Assembly: GCA_026770585.1 (NCBI GenBank) | Contig: MU646339.1 | Span: 795,285 to 813,374, forward strand | Origin: Baffinella frigidus | Lineage: Eukaryota; Cryptophyceae; Cryptomonadales; Baffinellaceae | Direction of reading: 5' to 3' | Length of the DNA stretch: 18,090 bases | Shown here: piece after piece, positions 16,001 through 18,090 of the stretch | Layout of the letters: every line of letters starts with the position of its first letter | Numbering within the stretch: the first letter of the stretch is position 1 | Made by a program: the position numbers and the translations under genes | The notes under the pieces: generated by a model | What the model was told of the DNA's origin: nothing | What the model saw: the letters and a program-made list of their open reading frames with translations, nothing else | Database searches by the model: none

Positions 16001-17563
16001 ACACCGTAACCCCCCAGACCCTGAAACAGGCTGTTCTCGCCGATGGAGGTGTTCACAACCGCGTTTGAGGAGAAAGGCACGGGCCCGAAGCAGAGAAAGG
16101 TCTCCCCCCTACACCCCCACATAGCGGACTACCACACAGCGGACTTCGAAGGGATTTTGAATGACCCCTAAGCGACAAGACCTAGGACCCTACGGTAGGC
16201 CATCCGTAGGGACATACGGTTCGGTCCAGAAGCAGAGACAGGTTCTCCCTTCACACAGCGGACTTCGAAGGGATTTTGAATAACCGCTTAGCGATAAGAC
16301 CTAGGACCCTACGGTAAGCAACCCGTAGGGACATAGGGGGAGTCCTACGGATAAGGTAACGCAAAGGTGGCCCGATTTGGGCCGAAAATCCCTTCGTAGC
16401 CCGCTGTGTGGTAAGAACTTTCGTGAATAACCCACAAGTGGATAGTCCCTAGGACCCTACGGTAGGCCATCCGTAGGGAGATACGGTTCGGGCCCGCAGC
16501 AGAGAAAGGTCTCCTCCCCACACAGCGGACTAGAGCGGGTTTTGCAACTGTCAGCCACAGACCGGGATGAGATTATGAATACGGGCTCCACTCTTGCCAC
16601 TTGGCGTTTTTTGTCAAAAGCTACAACTCTACAACTCAGGATCACGACTCCGATCGCTGTTATTCACCAAAATCAATGGCTCCAAGTACACTAATCAATG
16701 GCTCCAAATACAGATGACCAAGTGTCATATATCACCAAGCTTACAACGTATACGAAGATTAACGGACGGAATGTGGTGGTGGTGGCATAACGGCTCCAAC
16801 TACGGATGACTATCAATGACTCCAAGTACACTCACCAAAGGCTCCAAACACAGATGAGCAAGAGCCATATATCACCAAGGATACAATGTATACGACGATT
16901 AACAGACGGAATGTGTTAGTGGTCACAGATGAGCATATACGAAGATTAACAGACGAAATGTGTCCATATACGAAGATTAACAGACGGAATGTGTTGCTGT
17001 ACACTCATCAAATGGCTCCAAACACAGATGAGCAAGAGCGTCGCGAAGATGGAAGCTTCGTGCAACGCGATCCGCGAGGCCGCGGGCGCCGAGGTCCCAC
17101 TTGATTTGGGCTCCTCATCAATTCGCCCCCCCCCCCCCAATTTCCAATGTAAATTTTGCCCCCCACGTGTGAAATGGGGGGGCGGGCGAATTGATGAGGA
17201 GCCCAAATCAAAGTGGGACAGAGCTAGGTACTGGTCCGGGGAAACCGATTTTTCTTTCATTTCCTGGCAACGAAAGTTACCACACAAATGCTTTAATATT
17301 ACTAATAAGAACGAATTGTGTAGTAATTTTCGTTGCCAGGAAAAGAAAGAAAAATACGTTTCCCCGGATTAGTACGTCTCACGCAGAAACCTCACGCTAA
17401 AACAGGACGTATTGGACGCGACTTGAAACTTTACAATTGCGGCCCGCCTCTGCAGGCCCCTGCCGGCCAGCGTGTTGCTTTACACACAAAAAACTGGCTG
17501 AGCGGCCCACGTGCGCAGGGTGGCGCGGTCGACAAGGAGGCTGCGCTTGCCGCGTGGGAGACG
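12728..17563 (+). CDS. Thylakoid-lumen protein of a complex plastid, unrecognised family (7 exons, 3' end off window)
   Basis: Exons: 12728-13035, 13383-13425, 14499-14558, 14956-15050, 16030-16099, 17028-17093, 17519-17563. All boundaries are GT-AG and the phases (2,0,0,2,0,0,0) fit, giving 229 residues so far. Residues 1-23 look like an ER signal peptide (hydrophobic 9-19) with Phe at 24. Residues 24-69 are rich in Ser, Ala and Arg, as in a transit peptide. Arg70-Arg71 followed by a hydrophobic stretch to about 93 and PAAA|D is a lumen signal of twin-Arg type. The mature part starts near Asp98, is mostly helical in composition, and includes SFKRSYFRYAPRIEQGRDLY, AIEADDWDTVVKLFD and LFSPMEVFTTAFEEKGTGPK. 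It could be a small helical-bundle photosystem-associated lumenal protein (PsbQ-like in style), but I cannot name it. The ending should lie right of the window. Confidence 0.8.
13383..13425 (+). CDS. Lumen-protein gene exon 2 (43 bp micro-exon)
   Basis: GAGCAG|TTTCAA to GAGCAG|GTCCTA. The first base completes Ser and the next 14 codons read FKRSYFRYAPRIEQ. Both ends are framed by the same GAGCAG hexamer. Only this start keeps phase with exon 1. Confidence 0.75.
13444..13620. mobile_element. Inverted-repeat element with about 60-bp arms, lumen-protein intron 2
   Basis: 177 bp. The arm starting ATTCCGGGAAATGTTG is mirrored at 13560-13620 with roughly six mismatches in 61 bases. It begins 18 bp after the exon 2 donor. 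No coding potential. Confidence 0.85.
13623..13765 (+). repeat. Long dispersed repeat, copy 1 (lumen-protein intron 2)
   Basis: About 143 bp matching 17752-17894: CTATCGAGCGACCT, then a hairpin AAGCTGAGGCCGG / CCGGTCTCGGCTT, then GATTCAGGTG and GTGTCACGTCCTCGCTC. Confidence 0.75.
13789..13958 (+). mobile_element. Inverted-repeat element, family 'CCACCAACCC', copy B in lumen-protein intron 2
   Basis: 170 bp. Over about the first 125 bp it shows no difference from the reverse complement of 10882-11052; the few mismatches lie in the last 45 bp. Both copies are flanked by TC on either side. The closeness implies recent movement or gene conversion. Confidence 0.85.
13965..14065. repeat. Dispersed repeat 'CTATTCTCAAGTTGACATG', copy 3
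   Basis: GGCTATTCCAAAGTTGATAT and GATGTACAAATCCGTCAACT, then GGGGAAAGAGCCCGG, collinear with 3107-3185. It follows the CCACCAACCC element directly. Confidence 0.65.
14171..14332 (+). mobile_element. Inverted-repeat element, family 'CACACAGCGG', copy in lumen-protein intron 2
   Basis: 162 bp from CCACCCAGCGGACTTCGAAG to GCGTAGCCCGGTGTGTGG, diverged from but collinear with the copy at 2774. Confidence 0.78.
14499..14558 (+). CDS. Lumen-protein gene exon 3
   Basis: Twenty codons, GCAACAG|GGGCGC to GACACG|GTTCGT, encoding GRDLYVLGLLRAIEADDWDT, continuing the helix of exon 2. A decayed copy of its first half (GCGCGACCT...GCTCCGC) lies just upstream at 14430-14462. Confidence 0.8.
14759..14888. 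repeat. 66-bp tandem duplication, lumen-protein intron 3
   Basis: Two copies (14759-14821, 14826-14888) of a unit starting TTGGTACCAGTCGTGTCCAA and ending AAGGCTAGCCAGA, with about five differences. The rest of the intron has no recognised feature. Confidence 0.9.
14956..15050 (+). CDS. Lumen-protein gene exon 4
   Basis: CCAACAG|GTTGTG to CGCAC|GTACGC, 31 codons plus two bases, encoding VVKLFDATSVSQEGSEKEV and LGLAIKATELQR. A donor at 15010 was considered and dropped, because the phase 2 end here pairs exactly with the single leading base of exon 5. Confidence 0.75.
15064..15158. repeat. 18-bp tandem repeat x5, lumen-protein intron 4
   Basis: CAACTTAGAGAGAGCGAA units begin 14 bp after the exon 4 donor. 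The frame stays open through them, but they are treated as intron because the phase at 15050 matches exon 5. Confidence 0.88.
15160..15880. other. Lumen-protein intron 4, mid part: hairpins, no recognised gene
   Basis: Holds perfect or near-perfect hairpins (CCAAGGTCGA/TCGACCTTGG near 15450, TTTCAAGGGG/CCCCTTGAA near 15745, TCAACCACGT/ACGTGGTTGA near 15772). It also holds two similar GC-rich stretches (about 15585-15620 and 15683-15712, CGTGGCCGTG-like) that may be echoes of an exon I could not place. Confidence 0.5.
15881..15951. mobile_element. Partial 'CATAGGCTAAC' element, lumen-protein intron 4
   Basis: Left end and part of the core of the family seen at 7480-7665 (CATAGGCTAACAG, then GGGGTAGTTAGGC, then TACCGTAGGCC). 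It is flanked by TCGCATCT and AGATGCGA, so an outer inverted repeat surrounds it. Confidence 0.65.
16030..16099 (+). CDS. Lumen-protein gene exon 5
   Basis: GAAACAG|GCTGTT to AGAAAG|GTCTCC: one base completing Thr, then 23 codons reading LFSPMEVFTTAFEEKGTGPK then QRK. Its 3' edge plus donor is echoed at 16219-16246 and 16484-16515, which supports the boundary. Confidence 0.75.
16132..16517 (+). mobile_element. Cluster of 'CACACAGCGG' elements woven with exon 5 echoes
   Basis: A left half (16132-16218), a full copy (16252-16411) and a decayed right copy (about 16422-16484) alternate with two copies of the lumen-protein exon 5 donor edge. The order looks like tandem duplication of an element plus exon-edge unit. 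Confidence 0.7.
16660..17027. repeat. Tandem array with exon 6 acceptor echoes, lumen-protein intron 5
   Basis: Repeats of GGCTCCAAACACAGATGAGC, ATATATCACCAAG and TACGAAGATTAACAGACGGA in varying order. Two units carry the ACAG|ATGA acceptor edge of exon 6. Confidence 0.8.
17028..17093 (+). CDS. Lumen-protein gene exon 6
   Basis: AACACAG|ATGAGC to GCCGAG|GTCCCA, 22 codons, phase 0, encoding MSKSVAKMEASCNAIREAAG then AE. The acceptor edge is echoed upstream (16697-16723, 16842-16866). The donor GT is the first dinucleotide of an inverted-repeat element. Confidence 0.7.
17094..17219. mobile_element. Inverted-repeat element supplying a splice donor, lumen-protein intron 6
   Basis: 126 bp from GTCCCACTTGATTTGGGC to the inverse GCCCAAATCAAAGTGGGAC, with 30-bp arms and C/G-run sides. 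The leading GT is the donor of exon 6, and AG follows the far end directly. Using that AG would meet a TAG at once, so the acceptor at 17518 is preferred. Confidence 0.8.
17235..17368. mobile_element. Inverted-repeat element, family 'ATCCGGGAAC', lumen-protein intron 6
   Basis: 134 bp hairpin, TCCGGGGAAACCGATTTTTC at the left and its near inverse at the right, with inner arms TTTCCTGGCAACGAAA. Same family as 8563-8689. Confidence 0.8.
17519..17563 (+). CDS. Lumen-protein gene exon 7 candidate
   Basis: TGCGCAG|GGTGGC to GAGACG|GTCTGC, 15 codons, phase 0, encoding GGAVDKEAALAAWET. Short but in phase, GC-rich and coding-like, and of the composition expected for another helix. No stop codon follows within a plausible exon, so the gene continues beyond the window. 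Confidence 0.6.
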
Positions 17564-17751
17564 GTCTGCGCCTCGCCCCCCCCCGAACCTTTTTTATGAA
17601 CGAAAAAAAAAGAGAGAAAAAAAAGAGAAGGATTCTCAGAAATCTCTCACAGCAGGCCATGGTGGTTTCGAACCGTCATAAACGCATTTCGCTCTCTCTC
17701 CCGTGGAGTCCCTTGGAGCATAGGCGTGTAGCGTACGCGTTTCTCGCCACC

Positions 17752-17894
17752 GCTATCGAGCGACCTCAGCACGTTTTCAAAAGCTGAGGCCGGAAATTCG
17801 GTCTCAGCTTTTTCATTTTAAAAGCCCGGTTCCCTTGGGATTCAGGTGAAAGTTTTAAATGCCTTCAGTGTCACGTTCTCGCTCGGCAGCGGCC
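17752..17894 (+). repeat. Long dispersed repeat, copy 2 (lumen-protein intron 7)
   Basis: Same unit and orientation as 13623-13765, with compensating changes in the hairpin (AAGCTGAGGCCGG / TCGGTCTCAGCTT). Confidence 0.75.
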
Positions 17895-17950
17895 CTTGGA
17901 GTACAAGTGCTGTGCACTAATACAGCGATCGGAGTCTTATTCGCCTGCAT

Positions 17951-18090
17951 CCTAAACCCTAAACCCTAATCCCTAAACCCTAAACCCTAAACCCTAAACC
18001 CTAAACCCTAAACCCCACACCCCACACCCCAAACTTAAGCCCTGCACCCCAAACCCCAAACCCTAAACCCTAAACCCCAAACCCTAAACC
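17951..18090. repeat. CCCTAAA telomere-like array, lumen-protein intron 7
   Basis: At least 15 heptamers with CCCTAAA on the plus strand, which is the sense strand of this gene. The orientation is opposite to most NMD3 arrays on the same DNA strand. Confidence 0.92.

Noticed and set aside
17094-17221. A complete 128-nt intron made of the inverted-repeat element alone
   Set aside because: Splicing at the AG after the element would place TAG two codons in; the acceptor at 17518 keeps an open frame.
17640-17700. Possible tRNA fragment around GGTTTCGAACC
   Set aside because: Only a B-box-like string; no acceptor stem, anticodon arm or A box could be found.

Overview
The window is nuclear DNA from a photosynthetic eukaryote. 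It holds two intron-dense genes arranged head to head, not a prokaryotic or viral locus. The longest open frames are mostly repeat shadows; the real coding sequence sits in small islands of 43-141 bp (one of 308 bp) that join in frame at GT-AG boundaries.

Left two thirds (142-12347, minus strand): the gene for NMD3, the 60S ribosomal subunit export adaptor. I reconstructed 17 exons, about 457 residues from the ATG at 12347. The 3' end lies beyond the left edge. Four zinc-type CxxC pairs, the NMD3 core and the basic C-terminal segment are all present and collinear with the family.

Right third (12728-17563 and beyond, plus strand): a gene for a plastid thylakoid-lumen protein that I do not recognise. 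Seven exons are in phase and the 3' end lies beyond the right edge. Its N-terminus is tripartite: an ER signal peptide ending before a Phe, a transit segment, and a twin-Arg lumen signal ending AAA-D. That layout points to an alga with a complex plastid, in which the Phe after signal cleavage is typical of the red lineage. The plant-type heptamer TTTAGGG in the introns and the regular GT-AG splicing make a cryptophyte or similar alga plausible, but the sequence does not settle it.

About 380 bp separate the two proposed start codons, so a shared divergent promoter is likely.

The introns (163-1291 bp) are the unusual part. They contain degenerate TTTAGGG-like arrays, other minisatellites, and at least eight families of short inverted-repeat elements, some shared between the two genes. 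They also contain 'echoes': partial, diverged copies of the neighbouring exon's edge, often with the splice site still attached. Most echoes lie on the side of the exon they copy. The telomere-like arrays are mostly oriented so that the pre-mRNA carries the C-rich strand, and this orientation flips with gene direction.

Limits: exon calls come from reading frames, splice sites and remembered family similarity. No alignment or transcript data were available.
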